In this document: piece by piece, positions 26,939-37,281 of the stretch
Position numbering within the stretch: position 1 is the stretch's first letter
Layout: each line of letters begins with the position of its first letter
Origin: Mannheimia granulomatis
Lineage (GTDB): Bacteria > Pseudomonadota > Gammaproteobacteria > Enterobacterales > Pasteurellaceae
Length of the DNA: 64,000 bases
NCBI RefSeq assembly: GCF_011455695.1
Contig: NZ_CP015030.1
Location: 1,364,001-1,428,000 of the forward strand
Direction of reading: 5' to 3'
Made by a program: the position numbers and the translations under genes
Notes under the pieces: model-generated
What the model saw: the letters and a program-made list of their open reading frames with translations, nothing else
Databases searched by the model: none
Told to the model about the DNA's origin: nothing

Positions 26939-28114
26939 TTAGCCGTTTGCACGTTTTTCTAAAATTTCAACTGCCGGCAATACTTTACCTTCAACAAACT
27001 CTAAGAAAGCACCGCCACCGGTTGAAATATAAGAAATTTTATCTTTGATGCCGAATAAGTCGATAGCTGCTAAAGTATCACCACCACCTGCGATAGAGAA
27101 AGCACCGTTTGCTGTTGCTTCTGCGATTGCATTTGAAATCACTTCAGTACCTTTACGGAAGTTAGGGAATTCAAATACACCTACTGGACCGTTCCAAAGA
27201 ATGGTTTTCGAATTACGGATAATTTCTGCTAATTGCTCTGCTGATTTTTCACCAATATCAAAAATTGACTCATCTGCTTGAACTTCGTTCACCGCTTTTT
27301 CAGTTGCCGGTGCAGTTTCAGAGAATTCCGTACCAACACGCACATCAACAGGCACAGGAATATTTGTTACTTGTGCTAAACGTTTTGCTTCAGGGATTAA
27401 ATCTTCTTCGTATAATGATTTACCTACCGCGTGGCCTTCTGCTGCGATAAAGGTATTTGCGATACCGCCACCTACAATTAATTGGTCGGCAATTTTTGAA
27501 AGGGAATCTAGAACAGTTAATTTAGTTGAAACTTTTGAACCACCAACAATCGCGAGCATCGGGCGTTGTGGTTCTTTTAATGCTTTACCTAAAGCATCCA
27601 ATTCGGCCGCTAATAATGGACCGGCACAAGCAACAGGCGCATATTCTGCTACACCATAGGTTGAACCTTCTGCACGGTGAGCAGTACCAAAAGCGTCCAT
27701 TACAAATACGTCACAAAGTGCAGCATATTTTTTCGCAAGTTCCGGATCGTTTTTCTTTTCACCTTTATTAATACGTACATTTTCAAGTACAACAATTTCA
27801 TTTTCTTTGACATCAACGCCGTCTAAGTAATCACGTACTAAACGTACCGGAACACCTAAATCTGAGGCATTTAGATAATCTACCACAGGTTGTAAAGAAT
27901 TTGCTTCTTCAAAAACGCCTTCCGTTGGGCGACCTAAGTGAGAAGTTACCATCACTTTAGCCCCTTTTTGTAAGGCTAATTTTAAGGTTGGAATGGTTGC
28001 TACAATACGCGCATCCGATGTCACTTTGCCATCTTTTACCGGCACGTTAAGATCAGCACGAATAAATAAGCGTTTACCCGCTAAATCAAGGTCAGCCATT
28101 TTAATAACAGACAT
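26939..28114 (-). CDS. pgk: Phosphoglycerate kinase
   Basis: Transfers phosphate from 1,3-bisphosphoglycerate to ADP in glycolysis. 391 residues. Substrate-binding RADLNVP (19-25) and the hinge and nucleotide segments [29 protein letters not shown] and GGGDTLAA are typical. Upstream gene of the pgk-fbaA pair. Ribosome site AGAGGA. Its promoter must lie in the roughly 110 bp between this start and the hairpin at 28228..28259; a TATAAT is visible on the minus strand there. Confidence 0.98.
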   Translation of the reverse strand: MSVIKMADLDLAGKRLFIRADLNVPVKDGKVTSDARIVATIPTLKLALQKGAKVMVTSHLGRPTEGVFEEANSLQPVVDYLNASDLGVPVRLVRDYLDGVDVKENEIVVLENVRINKGEKKNDPELAKKYAALCDVFVMDAFGTAHRAEGSTYGVAEYAPVACAGPLLAAELDALGKALKEPQRPMLAIVGGSKVSTKLTVLDSLSKIADQLIVGGGIANTFIAAEGHAVGKSLYEEDLIPEAKRLAQVTNIPVPVDVRVGTEFSETAPATEKAVNEVQADESIFDIGEKSAEQLAEIIRNSKTILWNGPVGVFEFPNFRKGTEVISNAIAEATANGAFSIAGGGDTLAAIDLFGIKDKISYISTGGGAFLEFVEGKVLPAVEILEKRANG

Positions 28115-28227
28115 AGTTTGTTCCTCTTTAATAAATGTTTAAAAGTGATAACGGTTGGATTATATCAGCTTATAATCATTTTGGGGGTAACTTAGATCAA
28201 ATAAATTATGAATTTTTATCAAAAAAG

Positions 28228-28259
28228 AAAGCTGTTTGACTTATTATTCAAACAGCTTT
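28228..28259 (-). terminator. Terminator after the NSS transporter gene
   Basis: AAAGCTGTTTG and CAAACAGCTTT arms at 28228..28238 and 28249..28259; on the minus strand the second arm runs into CTTTTTT. It isolates the transporter gene from pgk. Confidence 0.8.
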
Positions 28260-28273
28260 ACTCAACTAAAATT

Positions 28274-29632
28274 TTAAAGTGAATTAAAGAAAATCACTAA
28301 GATAATAAGTGGGATCACGAAGCGGACGTAATTAAACCAGATATTCGTTAAAGTTTTACCCGCTCCCAGCTCCTCTTTAGCTTCATCTTTTAAGACAAAG
28401 CCGACAAAAATAGCGCTACCTAAGGCAGTCAAAATAAAGAGAATATTTCCACTAATATAGTCAAAAGCATCAAAAATACCTTTACCCATAATTTGCACCT
28501 CTTTTAAAACATTATCACTAAGAGCGGAAGGAATATTACCCAATACGAAGATCGTCGCTAATGTTAAAAAGATAGCTTTTTTGCGGCTAATATTCGCTTT
28601 CTCTTGTAATGAGGTAATAATCACTTCATAAATCGTTAATGAAGTGGTTAAAGCTGCGACTACCAACAAGCTAAAGAAAATAATTGCAAAAACTGTTCCG
28701 CCCCACATATTCGAGAATACAATAGGTAAACTTTGGAATACTAAAGTCGGGCCAGAATTTGGTGCCACCCCAAAACTAAACAAGGACGGGAAAATCATAA
28801 AACCGGCAAGTACCGCAATCACAGTATTCATTATGCCTGTAATGGTTGCCGTTTTAACTAAATTTTCATTTTTATCCAAATAGCTTGAAAGTGTAATCAA
28901 TACCCCAAATCCTAAACTTAATGCAAAGAATACCTGACCTAGTACAAACACAAATAGCTTAGGCGTAATTTTAGAAAAATCAGGCATTAAATAAAATGAA
29001 ATACCCTCAGCTGCACCCGGCAAAGTCACATTTCGGATCACCATAATAATCAGGAAAATGAATAAAATCGGCATCAGATATTTGACCGAGCGCTCAATAC
29101 CATCCACAATCCCTTTCACTAAAATAAAGTAATTTACCAGCACAAATAAAGCCGTATATCCAATAATAGTTGCAGGGCTGTTAAAAATACTTTGCTGGAA
29201 AAATTGGTAAGTTGTTTCTACTGTGATTGGAGTAGAAAGATCTAAGCTCCCTGTTAACAGACTGCCGATATAATTCAGCACCCAACCACCAAGTACCATA
29301 TAGTAGGCCAAAATACCAAAGGAACCGAGTAACCCCATATAGCCTAAAATCTTCCAAGCTGAGGCAATTTTTTTACCATTGGCTTCTCCGCCGAAAGCAT
29401 CTACCGCATTAACACGCATGCGACGTCCAATAACATTTTCAACCAAAATCATCGGAATACCGATAACAATCATAGCGATACAAAATAAGAAAACATAAGC
29501 ACCACCTCCATTTTCACCAACTAAATAGGGAAAACGCCAAGTTGCACCAAAACCAACAGTTGCCCCTGCAACCGTCATAATATACGCCAATCTATTTGAC
29601 CAGGATTGACGCTCTTCCTTTTGATTTGCCAT
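28274..29632 (-). CDS. Sodium-dependent neurotransmitter-symporter (NSS) family transporter
   Basis: 452-residue integral membrane protein with 11-12 hydrophobic segments. The N-terminal signature WSNRLAYIMTVAGATVGFGATWRFPYLVGENGGGAY (about 11-46) contains the unwound TM1 substrate and sodium site of LeuT-like symporters. Bacterial members take up amino acids such as tryptophan, tyrosine or leucine; the substrate here is not known. Single-gene unit with its own terminator. Confidence 0.88.
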   Translation of the reverse strand: MANQKEERQSWSNRLAYIMTVAGATVGFGATWRFPYLVGENGGGAYVFLFCIAMIVIGIPMILVENVIGRRMRVNAVDAFGGEANGKKIASAWKILGYMGLLGSFGILAYYMVLGGWVLNYIGSLLTGSLDLSTPITVETTYQFFQQSIFNSPATIIGYTALFVLVNYFILVKGIVDGIERSVKYLMPILFIFLIIMVIRNVTLPGAAEGISFYLMPDFSKITPKLFVFVLGQVFFALSLGFGVLITLSSYLDKNENLVKTATITGIMNTVIAVLAGFMIFPSLFSFGVAPNSGPTLVFQSLPIVFSNMWGGTVFAIIFFSLLVVAALTTSLTIYEVIITSLQEKANISRKKAIFLTLATIFVLGNIPSALSDNVLKEVQIMGKGIFDAFDYISGNILFILTALGSAIFVGFVLKDEAKEELGAGKTLTNIWFNYVRFVIPLIILVIFFNSL

Positions 29633-29714
29633 TTCATACTCCAGAGGCTAAATAAAAATAAAGCTTGTTGCCAATACAGCAAGCGGTAATTTTTTTAGAA
29701 AAATTTGCTAATAG

Positions 29715-30542
29715 TTAAATAAAAAGTGCGAATAACTCGCCCACTTTGATTCTTGAATCTGCCTTCTGCCCAATAGAACGCTGTACCTGAATAGACTGCA
29801 TTTGTGCAGACTGATAAATTTGGCGAGTAAATTCCGTATCATGATTAGAGATTAAAACAGGAATGCCCTGCTCTTTCATTTCAAAAGCTAACTGAGCCAA
29901 ACGCATTTGTTGCGTCAAACTAAACCCTCCTCCGGCATATTGGGTAAAATTAGTTTCCTGCTTTAAAGGCGCATAGGGAGGATCGCAATAGATAACACAA
30001 TCATTCGGTGATTGTTTAATCTGCTCAAACACCTGCTCAAAATCCGCACAAACAAACTCCGCTTTCTGAGCTTTTTCTGCAAAAAAACGCAACTCTTTTT
30101 CTGGGAAATAATGCGTTTTATAACGCCCAAACGGCACGTTATAGCCCTGTTTTTTATTATAACGACACAACCCGTTATAACCAAAACGATTTAAATAGAG
30201 AAAAATCACTGAGCGACGAAAACTATCTTTTGAACGATTAAATTCCGCACGACGTGCTTTATAAAAGGCTTCTGTATTTGCTTTAGGGTGTAAAAAAAGT
30301 AATTTCGTATGAGCAATATATTGCTCTACATCACCTTTTATTACATTGAAAAGATTGATTAAATCAGGATTAACATCAGCTAAAATATAGCGGTCAAAGT
30401 CAGTATTTAGAAAAACCGAACCCGCACCGACAAAAGGCTCAACTAAACAAGCCTTTTTCGGCAAATGGGTTTGGATATCTGATATTAAGCGATATTTACC
30501 GCCTGCCCATTTTAAAAAGGCTCTATGTTTAGGATGATTCAT
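29715..30542 (-). CDS. dam: DNA adenine methylase (GATC)
   Basis: Adenine-N6 methyltransferase; housekeeping Dam methylates GATC and directs mismatch repair. 275 residues. N-terminal FLKWAGGKYRL (9-19), AdoMet-binding FVGAGSVF (37-44) and catalytic DPPY (187-190) match the alpha-class Dam family. It follows aroB by 12 bp in an aroK-aroB-dam order common in gammaproteobacteria, which favours the housekeeping enzyme over a restriction-linked methylase. Confidence 0.95.
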   Translation of the reverse strand: MNHPKHRAFLKWAGGKYRLISDIQTHLPKKACLVEPFVGAGSVFLNTDFDRYILADVNPDLINLFNVIKGDVEQYIAHTKLLFLHPKANTEAFYKARRAEFNRSKDSFRRSVIFLYLNRFGYNGLCRYNKKQGYNVPFGRYKTHYFPEKELRFFAEKAQKAEFVCADFEQVFEQIKQSPNDCVIYCDPPYAPLKQETNFTQYAGGGFSLTQQMRLAQLAFEMKEQGIPVLISNHDTEFTRQIYQSAQMQSIQVQRSIGQKADSRIKVGELFALFI

Positions 30543-30554
30543 GAACAGATAAAA

Positions 30555-31643
30555 TTAACGCTGGGTAAAACGCTCAATAGATGCCAACACTTGTGCTTCA
30601 GTTGCTTTTGCCGAAACATAAGCTTGACCAAGCGATTTCAATAAAATTAAACGTAATTGACCACTCAACACTTTTTTATCACGCCACATATAAGGCAAAT
30701 ATTCCACAGGCTCCATGCCGTCAGGAGAAACGGTCGGCAAATTAGATCGTGCCAGTAGCTTTTCCAAACGACCGACATCCTTTTCACTTAAATCACCTAA
30801 AATATGAGATAAGGCAGCAGCCTCAAGCATTCCAACAGACACTGCCTCTCCATGAAGCCATACACCATAGCCCATTCTTGCTTCAATAGCATGACCAAAA
30901 GTATGACCTAGGTTTAACAACGCACGATCGCCCTTTTCTGTTTCATCACGGGCAACCACATCTGCCTTTAACTGACAGCAACGCTGAATACAATATTCCA
31001 AAGCATCTTGTTGTAAATTAACTAAATCATCAATATGCTTTTCCAACCATTCAAAAAACGGCAAGTCAAAAATAGCCCCATATTTAATTACCTCCGCTAA
31101 TCCTGCACTCACTTCACGCTTTGCTAAAGTGTGCAAAGTATCAGTATCTACAATAACTGAAACCGGCTGGTAAAATGCACCAATCATATTTTTGCCAAGG
31201 GGATGATTCACCGCTGTTTTTCCACCCACAGATGAATCTACTTGTGCCAACAAGGTTGTTGGAATCTGGATAAAGCGGATGCCTCGCTGGTAAGAAGCTG
31301 CTGCAAAACCCGCTACATCGCCAATCACGCCACCCCCTAATGCAATAAGAGTAGTATCTCGGTTGTGATTTTTTTCTAAAAGCGCGGTAAAAATTAAGTT
31401 TAATGAGTCTAAGGTTTTATGCTGTTCACCATCAGGAATTAAAACCGAATCAACCTGACAACCTAACTCCGTCAAGGCTTGTGTAACAGTAGCAAGATAG
31501 TGAGTTGCAATAGTTGGATTTGAAACCACCATGACTTTATCACCTGCTTTTAATGGGTGATAACTGGCAGGCTCATTTAATAGGCCTGCACCAATTATAA
31601 TCGGGTAACTGCGTTCTTTTAATTCAACATTTACTTGCAACAT
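30555..31643 (-). CDS. aroB: 3-dehydroquinate synthase
   Basis: NAD- and zinc-dependent enzyme of the shikimate pathway that cyclises DAHP to 3-dehydroquinate. 362 residues. Signatures: [22 protein letters not shown] (about 100-121), [21 protein letters not shown] (about 127-147), AEVIKYG, and zinc ligands in [11 protein letters not shown] and HGEAVSVGM. Middle gene of aroK-aroB-dam. Confidence 0.97.
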   Translation of the reverse strand: MLQVNVELKERSYPIIIGAGLLNEPASYHPLKAGDKVMVVSNPTIATHYLATVTQALTELGCQVDSVLIPDGEQHKTLDSLNLIFTALLEKNHNRDTTLIALGGGVIGDVAGFAAASYQRGIRFIQIPTTLLAQVDSSVGGKTAVNHPLGKNMIGAFYQPVSVIVDTDTLHTLAKREVSAGLAEVIKYGAIFDLPFFEWLEKHIDDLVNLQQDALEYCIQRCCQLKADVVARDETEKGDRALLNLGHTFGHAIEARMGYGVWLHGEAVSVGMLEAAALSHILGDLSEKDVGRLEKLLARSNLPTVSPDGMEPVEYLPYMWRDKKVLSGQLRLILLKSLGQAYVSAKATEAQVLASIERFTQR

Positions 31644-31676
31644 ATCTTAGCTCCTTTCCTACTCTGTCGCTCTACA

Positions 31677-32198
31677 CTATTGTAAATTATCTATTAAATC
31701 GATAATTTGTGTTGCAACTACTTTCGCACTTTGTTCATCCGTATGAATAGTAATGTCGGCAATTTCTTCATAAAGCGGATTACGGATTTTCGCTATCTCT
31801 TCTAGCGTTTTACGCGGATCTTCCGTCTTTAATAGAGGACGCTTTTTATCACGTTGGGTTCGCTCAAATTGTTTATCAACCGTCGTTTCTAAATAAACCA
31901 CAATACCACGGGCAGATAATACATTACGATTATCTTTGGATAATACGGAACCACCACCGGTTGAAAGTACAATACCATGATTTTGCGTTAATTCGTTCAG
32001 AATTCGCTCTTCACGTTTACGAAATCCGGCTTCACCTTCAACATCAAAAATCCAATCAATTTCCGCACCAGCTCTTTCCTCAATAACACTATCGGAATCA
32101 ATAAACTCCATACCTAAAATTTGAGCGAGCTGGCGACCAATAGTGCTTTTACCTGCCCCCATAGGCCCAACTAAAAAAATATTACGTTTTTCAGCCAT
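31677..32198 (-). CDS. aroK: Shikimate kinase I
   Basis: Phosphorylates shikimate at the 3-hydroxyl. 173 residues. Walker [10 protein letters not shown] is at 11-19; shikimate-binding DSD (34-36) and the GGG segment (STGGGSVLS, about 79-87) follow. Upstream member of the aroK-aroB-dam unit, 33 bp before aroB. Confidence 0.97.
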   Translation of the reverse strand: MAEKRNIFLVGPMGAGKSTIGRQLAQILGMEFIDSDSVIEERAGAEIDWIFDVEGEAGFRKREERILNELTQNHGIVLSTGGGSVLSKDNRNVLSARGIVVYLETTVDKQFERTQRDKKRPLLKTEDPRKTLEEIAKIRNPLYEEIADITIHTDEQSAKVVATQIIDLIDNLQ

Positions 32199-32257
32199 TA
32201 TTCTTTCTTCTTTTTAAATTTAATAAACATTTGATTTGTGAAATTAAAAGAAAAAAC

Positions 32258-32282
32258 GACCGCTTGCGACTTACAAGCGGTC
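32258..32282. terminator. Uptake-sequence hairpin between ponA and aroK
   Basis: GACCGCTTG (32258..32266) and CAAGCGGTC (32274..32282) are perfectly complementary with a seven-base loop. It lies between the ponA 3' end and the aroK start on the minus strand. The remaining bases from 32283 to 32439 show no gene with a plausible start and family. Confidence 0.65.
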
Positions 32283-32439
32283 TGATTTCTTATAAAATTT
32301 GCAATAAAATCTATTTATTGACTAAGGAATATACAAATAATTCACAAATCGCCCAAAATAAAATTGGTGGTTATTATCGCAAGAAATGCCCCTATTTTTC
32401 AACTTTTAAGAGTAAATCCCACTATAAATTTATTGTAAA

Positions 32440-34995
32440 CTAAAATAACTCACCACCTTTCAATACACCCGGAGGCGGTAAGCCCAAACGCAATGGTTGC
32501 GTTTCCGTAGTAGGTGCTTTTTCCGTATAAGCCCTCTCGATAATATATCTTTTCGTTGGCTCGGTTCCTTTAATAAAAAATTCTTTACGTCCATTGCCTA
32601 AAAAACCACTACTAGGATCAATATTTACCTCAATAATATTTTTCGGTAAAGGATCTTTTTTAACCGGTTTATCAGCCAAAGCCACTTTCATGTAACTTGT
32701 CCAGGCCGGCAAAGCAGTATTAGAACCCGAAGCATTTTTACCTAAATTTCTTTTATTATCATCAAAACCAACATACACCACTGTTGAAATATCTGCACCA
32801 AAACCGGCATACCAAGTAGCTTTAGCATTATTGGTGGTTCCTGTTTTCCCCCCCACATCAGCGCGCTTAATCGAATTTAGCATACGGTAGCTTGTGCCTC
32901 GCCAGCCATTTTCCGGCTCACCAGTAATTGCACTTGCTAAAGCACTACGCATTAAAAAGGCCAGTTCACTGCTAATAACATGTGGCGCATAACGAAGTCC
33001 TTTAACATGGTGAGATGACTCAGCCATTAAACTTGGAGCGCTCTTTTCACCATTATTCGTTTGCTGTAATTCCGGATCAATCTCAGCATTCTCCTCAGCT
33101 AAGTCTTCTTCTTTGGTTAAGGTTACCGGTGCGGTATTTACCTGTGTTTCATCATGAATTTTAACCGAGTCAAAATACTCCGGCTCAGGATAAATAACAG
33201 GGTTATCACAGCCAGAGCATGCCACTACAGGATTTGCTTGATATAACTCATAACCTTGAGCATCAATAATTCTGTCAATAATATATGGTTCAATTAAATA
33301 ACCGCCATTCTCAAAAACAGCATAGGCACGAGCCATTTCAAGCGGAGTAAAAGAAGCAGCCCCTAGCGCTAAAGACTCCGTTGCCAGATATTGACTATGA
33401 TTAAAGCCAAAACGTTGTAAATAGCCGGCAACATAATCAATACCCGCCATTTGCAATACACGAATCGCTACCATATTTTTTGATTTTCCTAATGCCACCC
33501 TTGCCCGTAATGGTCCACCATAAACACCATCAGCATTTTTAGGTCGCCACTCTTTCTGGCCTTTCTTTTTAATGACAATAGGAGAATCACTAATTGTGGT
33601 GGATAAGCTTAAACCTTTATTCATTGCAGCTGCATAAATAAATGGTTTAATTGCTGAACCAACTTGCACTAAAGATTGAGTTGCACGGTTAAAACGGCTT
33701 TGCTCAAAACTAAATCCACCAACAATCGCTTCAATTGCACCATTTTCGCTATTAATTGAAACTAATGCAGAATTAACTTCCGGAATCTGTCCCAGCACCC
33801 ACTCTTTATTTTTATTTTGGCGTACCCAAATTTGCTCACCTGCTTTCAATCCTTTACTTGCAAATGAAGAATTTACACGCTTCAAACTATCGCTTTCACC
33901 ATTAGCCAGCAAAATTGTATATTTTGATTTATCAACTTCAATCACTGCAGCCGGAGTAAAGGGTTCTGATTTTGGCAATTTACTTAGGTGATCGATAATC
34001 TTCTCTTCGTCCCAAGCTGAGTTACCTGTCCATAATTTTTCAGCCCCTCTCCAACCGTGACGGCGATCATAATCAATTAAATTCTCACGCAAAGCATCTT
34101 GTGCTGCTTTCTGGTCTGCAGAAATGACTGTCGCATACACTTTCAAGCCTTTGTTATATGCGATATTCTCGCCATAGCGCTTAACAATCTCTTGGCGTAC
34201 CATTTCCGTTACATAGTCAGCTCTAAACTCTAAAGCTGCTCCGTAATAGCTTGCTACCACAGGTTCAGCTTTTGCTTTTTCATATTCTTCTTTAGATATA
34301 TCCCCGGTCTCTAACATTCGTCCCAATACCACATTGCGACGATCTTCTGCTCGTTTAACCGAATAAAGCGGATTCATGGTAGAAGGCGCTTTCGGTAAAC
34401 CGGCGATAATTGCAATTTCAGATAGCGTAAGCTCACTTAGCGTTTTATTAAAATAAGTTTTAGCTGCCGCTGCTACACCGTGAGAACGATAGCCTAAATA
34501 AATTTTATTAAGGTAAAGTTCTAAAATTTCATCCTTGGTTAAAACCTGTTCAATTTCAAGGGCTAAAATCGCCTCTTTAGCTTTACGTTCTAAGCTTCTT
34601 TCAGGCGTAAGAAAAAAGTTTTTTGCTAATTGCTGAGTAATAGTACTTGCACCTTGGGTATCCCCTTGGCTGGTACGCCATAATGCACGCATAATGCCTT
34701 TAGGATCGATCCCCTTATGCTCATAAAAACGAGCATCCTCTGTTGCAAGAATGGCTTTACGCAACATTGGCGGAACATCCTCCAATTTCACAGGAATACG
34801 ACGCTCTTCACCTACCTCACCTATCAATTTACCATCTAAAGTAAAAATCTGCATAGGCTGTTGTAGCTCAACATTCTTTAACGTTGCCACATCCGGCAAA
34901 TCTGATTTGATGTGCATATACAACAAACCAGCGATTACCCCACCTAAAATGAAGAGCGAAAGTAAAGTACTAAATATTATTTTTGCGATCCGCAT
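32440..34995 (-). CDS. ponA: Penicillin-binding protein 1A, bifunctional peptidoglycan synthase
   Basis: Class A penicillin-binding protein: an inner-membrane-anchored glycosyltransferase and transpeptidase. 851 residues. One N-terminal membrane span (about 7-27). The glycosyltransferase (family 51) domain carries EDARFYEHKGID (about 86-97) and TITQQLAKN. The transpeptidase motifs are SAIK (SxxK), SKN (SxN) and KTGTT. The extra region between transpeptidase halves (acidic, TKEEDLAEENAE) is normal for PBP1A. The start codon at 34995 lies inside a CRP-S-like site for the divergent competence operon. Confidence 0.97.
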   Translation of the reverse strand: MRIAKIIFSTLLSLFILGGVIAGLLYMHIKSDLPDVATLKNVELQQPMQIFTLDGKLIGEVGEERRIPVKLEDVPPMLRKAILATEDARFYEHKGIDPKGIMRALWRTSQGDTQGASTITQQLAKNFFLTPERSLERKAKEAILALEIEQVLTKDEILELYLNKIYLGYRSHGVAAAAKTYFNKTLSELTLSEIAIIAGLPKAPSTMNPLYSVKRAEDRRNVVLGRMLETGDISKEEYEKAKAEPVVASYYGAALEFRADYVTEMVRQEIVKRYGENIAYNKGLKVYATVISADQKAAQDALRENLIDYDRRHGWRGAEKLWTGNSAWDEEKIIDHLSKLPKSEPFTPAAVIEVDKSKYTILLANGESDSLKRVNSSFASKGLKAGEQIWVRQNKNKEWVLGQIPEVNSALVSINSENGAIEAIVGGFSFEQSRFNRATQSLVQVGSAIKPFIYAAAMNKGLSLSTTISDSPIVIKKKGQKEWRPKNADGVYGGPLRARVALGKSKNMVAIRVLQMAGIDYVAGYLQRFGFNHSQYLATESLALGAASFTPLEMARAYAVFENGGYLIEPYIIDRIIDAQGYELYQANPVVACSGCDNPVIYPEPEYFDSVKIHDETQVNTAPVTLTKEEDLAEENAEIDPELQQTNNGEKSAPSLMAESSHHVKGLRYAPHVISSELAFLMRSALASAITGEPENGWRGTSYRMLNSIKRADVGGKTGTTNNAKATWYAGFGADISTVVYVGFDDNKRNLGKNASGSNTALPAWTSYMKVALADKPVKKDPLPKNIIEVNIDPSSGFLGNGRKEFFIKGTEPTKRYIIERAYTEKAPTTETQPLRLGLPPPGVLKGGELF

Positions 34996-35002
34996 CGAAA
35001 AA
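34981..35002 (+). promoter_or_regulatory. CRP-S (Sxy-dependent competence) site
   Basis: The left half TTTTGCGATC (34981..34990) is identical to the CRP-S half-site of Haemophilus competence genes. The right half CATCGAAAAA (34993..35002) matches 8 of 10 positions of GATCGCAAAA. It lies 118 bp before comA, and in related species comABCDE needs CRP plus Sxy at such a site. It also covers the ponA ATG (34993..34995 complement). Confidence 0.8.
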
Positions 35003-35119
35003 ATCTCTTTTGGTTAATGACTAAAAGTAAATATAAAGCCAATATTAAAGCTCTAAGTATAAGCGAAAAACGCTAACTTTGCCCTAATTAATTACAAATA
35101 TTTACTTATTAAATCAATT

Positions 35120-35830
35120 ATGAAATTACTACAGAAAGTCCCAAAATACTGCTTGCAACCCTATGTTTTAGGGCTAAGTGAAGATGAGCATTACTATTGC
35201 TTAGTCAAAAAAGAAACCGAAAAATTCACTGTTTTCTGGCAAAAAAAGCCCTTTGACTTAGCTTACTTTATTCAAATGAATACAAGCGAAAAACTCAATC
35301 AACACAGAGAAAAATTGAACCTAATCCGCCCTGTTTCGCACACCTATATTTGGCGAAAAACTGTTTTTCTGCCAAAAACTTTAAATGCAATTCAATTACA
35401 CCAGCACATTATTCAAATTTTGAAAAATGAGCAACCACTTGCTATTGAAACATTAAATTTTGATTATCAACAATTCTCACTCAGTAATAACAATCTTAAT
35501 AAAATTGTTATCTATGCATTACGTAAAAGCTATGCAGATAATCTCACTCAAATACCTTGCGTATTAGATTGTGAACTACATTGTTATATCAGAGCAATTT
35601 CTTACTTTAAAAATCTAACAGACAAAACTGAATTTCCACCGTTTTGTTTCCAACAAAAAACCGTGCAATTCACTGAAGCCGATATCCGCTTTCTCCCAAT
35701 AGCACCGGAGAACAGTATCAGAATCGAAGATATTGAAATTTCAGAATCGGAAATAAATAGCATACAAAACAAGCATCTCTATCTGCTGGCTGTAGGAGCA
35801 AGTTTATGGAATGGCAAGGTATTGATTTAG
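35120..35830 (+). CDS. comA: Competence protein ComA (PilM-like)
   Basis: First gene of the competence operon, needed for DNA uptake through the type IV pilus machine; by position and length (236 residues) it is the Pasteurellaceae ComA, whose family is a small, divergent PilM counterpart. No signal peptide; it should be cytoplasmic, on the inner face of the membrane. The sequence is weakly conserved, so the call rests mainly on the operon. Its 3' end overlaps comB by 25 bp. Confidence 0.85.
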   Translation: MKLLQKVPKYCLQPYVLGLSEDEHYYCLVKKETEKFTVFWQKKPFDLAYFIQMNTSEKLNQHREKLNLIRPVSHTYIWRKTVFLPKTLNAIQLHQHIIQILKNEQPLAIETLNFDYQQFSLSNNNLNKIVIYALRKSYADNLTQIPCVLDCELHCYIRAISYFKNLTDKTEFPPFCFQQKTVQFTEADIRFLPIAPENSIRIEDIEISESEINSIQNKHLYLLAVGASLWNGKVLI

Positions 35831-36324
35831 CCGGAAACGCACAAAGTAAATGGATATTTACAACATACTATCTGATTAAAAAGATGGCATTGGTGTTATT
35901 TTTTCTTATTGGAATAGCTCTATTTCTCATTTTTTATCATTTGCAAAAAAAGCAAGAAATTTACCCGCTTGTAGAGCAATTAAATCAATTACAAACAGAA
36001 AGTCACGCTTTAGAAAATAAAATTGCAAATTTACAGAGCCATAATCAAATCTCACTGCCTGTTAGTACAAAAAAAGAGATAGAAAAATTCATAACATTGA
36101 TTATGCAATTTCCGCTGAAAAAAGGCGGAATCAATACTATTCAACTTTATCATGACAACCGGCTTTATTTAAAAATCAGTGGAAAGATAAGCTCACAAGA
36201 AGATTTTCAGGCACTTGATAAATACCTCAAAGAACAACAATTTTTTGAGTTAAAAACGGATCATATTAGTGTTAACAGTAAAAATGAAACTGAATTTATT
36301 TTCACCCTTAAATATCAAGGATAA
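35806..36324 (+). CDS. comB: Competence protein ComB (PilN-like)
   Basis: 172 residues with one membrane span (about 27-45, MALVLFFLIGIALFLIF) after a short cytoplasmic N-terminus, then a Gln-rich coiled coil (about 52-75) and a small alpha/beta domain, the PilN plan. It is expected to form the inner-membrane platform of the DNA-uptake pilus. The chosen ATG lies inside comA; a start at internal M27 would remove the overlap but also the cytoplasmic segment that binds PilM-type partners. Confidence 0.8.
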   Translation: MEWQGIDLAGNAQSKWIFTTYYLIKKMALVLFFLIGIALFLIFYHLQKKQEIYPLVEQLNQLQTESHALENKIANLQSHNQISLPVSTKKEIEKFITLIMQFPLKKGGINTIQLYHDNRLYLKISGKISSQEDFQALDKYLKEQQFFELKTDHISVNSKNETEFIFTLKYQG

Positions 36325-36327
36325 AAA

Positions 36328-36873
36328 ATGGAATTCATCAAGAAAAAACTAATTTATTTATATCTCAATCCACATAAAAACGGATTTATTTTTCTCTCTA
36401 CCATTATTCATAAAAAGCATATTATATTGATAATATTAACACTTATTTTTCTTACTTACCCAATAATTAACTTGGTAAAAATACACTTCTTGGAAATGGA
36501 AACAAAGCAAGAGATAATTAATCAAACCAAAGTTCTTGAACATCAACAAGCAATATATAACACTTTGCTAGAAAAGGAGAAAACACTAAACAATAAAAGC
36601 TTTAATTTAACAAATATTAACGAAAACATACAGCAAATTGCTCAGAAAAATCGGCTTCAGATTTATAATCTGCAATGGAATTTAGAAAAAGGAAAAAGTA
36701 TTGAACTGCAAGTAGTTCATCATAGTTCATCCATTTTTAATTTTATTCAAGAACTCAATCAGATTCCTTATTTAAAATTCAATATGATTTCTCTAACTAA
36801 ATCTACTCAGGAAAGAAAGCTGGAACTCAATACTATTCTAGTACCTAGTACTAATAAGGAAGAATATGAATAA
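36328..36873 (+). CDS. comC: Competence protein ComC (PilO-like)
   Basis: 181 residues: N-terminal basic cytoplasmic stretch, a membrane span (about 29-50, IILIILTLIFLTYPIINLV), a coiled coil (about 57-90) and a C-terminal domain, the PilO layout. Four bases after comB and overlapping comD by 8 bp. Pairs with ComB in the inner-membrane alignment complex. Confidence 0.8.
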   Translation: MEFIKKKLIYLYLNPHKNGFIFLSTIIHKKHIILIILTLIFLTYPIINLVKIHFLEMETKQEIINQTKVLEHQQAIYNTLLEKEKTLNNKSFNLTNINENIQQIAQKNRLQIYNLQWNLEKGKSIELQVVHHSSSIFNFIQELNQIPYLKFNMISLTKSTQERKLELNTILVPSTNKEEYE

Positions 36874-37273
36874 ATATTTCTTATCTATTTTATTACTTTG
36901 CTGCAATGCAGTGGCAGATCCTTTTTTTGGCACAACTAACACTACAGAAAATACTCAATTAATAGAGGTAGAAAATGATATTGCAAAAAATAATGAAAAT
37001 TTAACCGCTTGCAAACCCTCCAAAAATCTATTTTCTATTAATTTACCTACTGAATTTGAAAAACTAAAACTAGTTGGTTTAATAAAAATAGATAACAGTT
37101 TTAGAGCATTATTTATTGATGAAAAAGATCAACTTTTTGACTTCAGGGAAAATGAATTAATCAACAATCATCAAATTGAGATAAAAACTATTACACTTAA
37201 ATCGATTACTTATATTGATTGGAAATTGACTCAACATTGTAATACGCCTTATGAAGTCACCTTAAAATTATAG
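36866..37273 (+). CDS. comD: Competence protein ComD (PilP-like)
   Basis: 135 residues with a signal peptide (MNKYFLSILLLCCNAVA, cleavage near 17), or a lipoprotein-type start since cysteines C12 and C13 sit in the hydrophobic end without a standard lipobox. The C-terminal half (KLVGLIKIDNSFRALFIDEKDQLFDFRENE) fits the PilP periplasmic beta domain that contacts the secretin. Followed by comE after 8 bp. Confidence 0.8.
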   Translation: MNKYFLSILLLCCNAVADPFFGTTNTTENTQLIEVENDIAKNNENLTACKPSKNLFSINLPTEFEKLKLVGLIKIDNSFRALFIDEKDQLFDFRENELINNHQIEIKTITLKSITYIDWKLTQHCNTPYEVTLKL

Positions 37274-37281
37274 AGGTTTAT

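Noticed and set aside
32231-32443. A 70-residue plus-strand frame between aroK and ponA
   Set aside because: No ribosome site, covers an uptake-sequence terminator and touches the ponA 3' end; composition looks non-coding.
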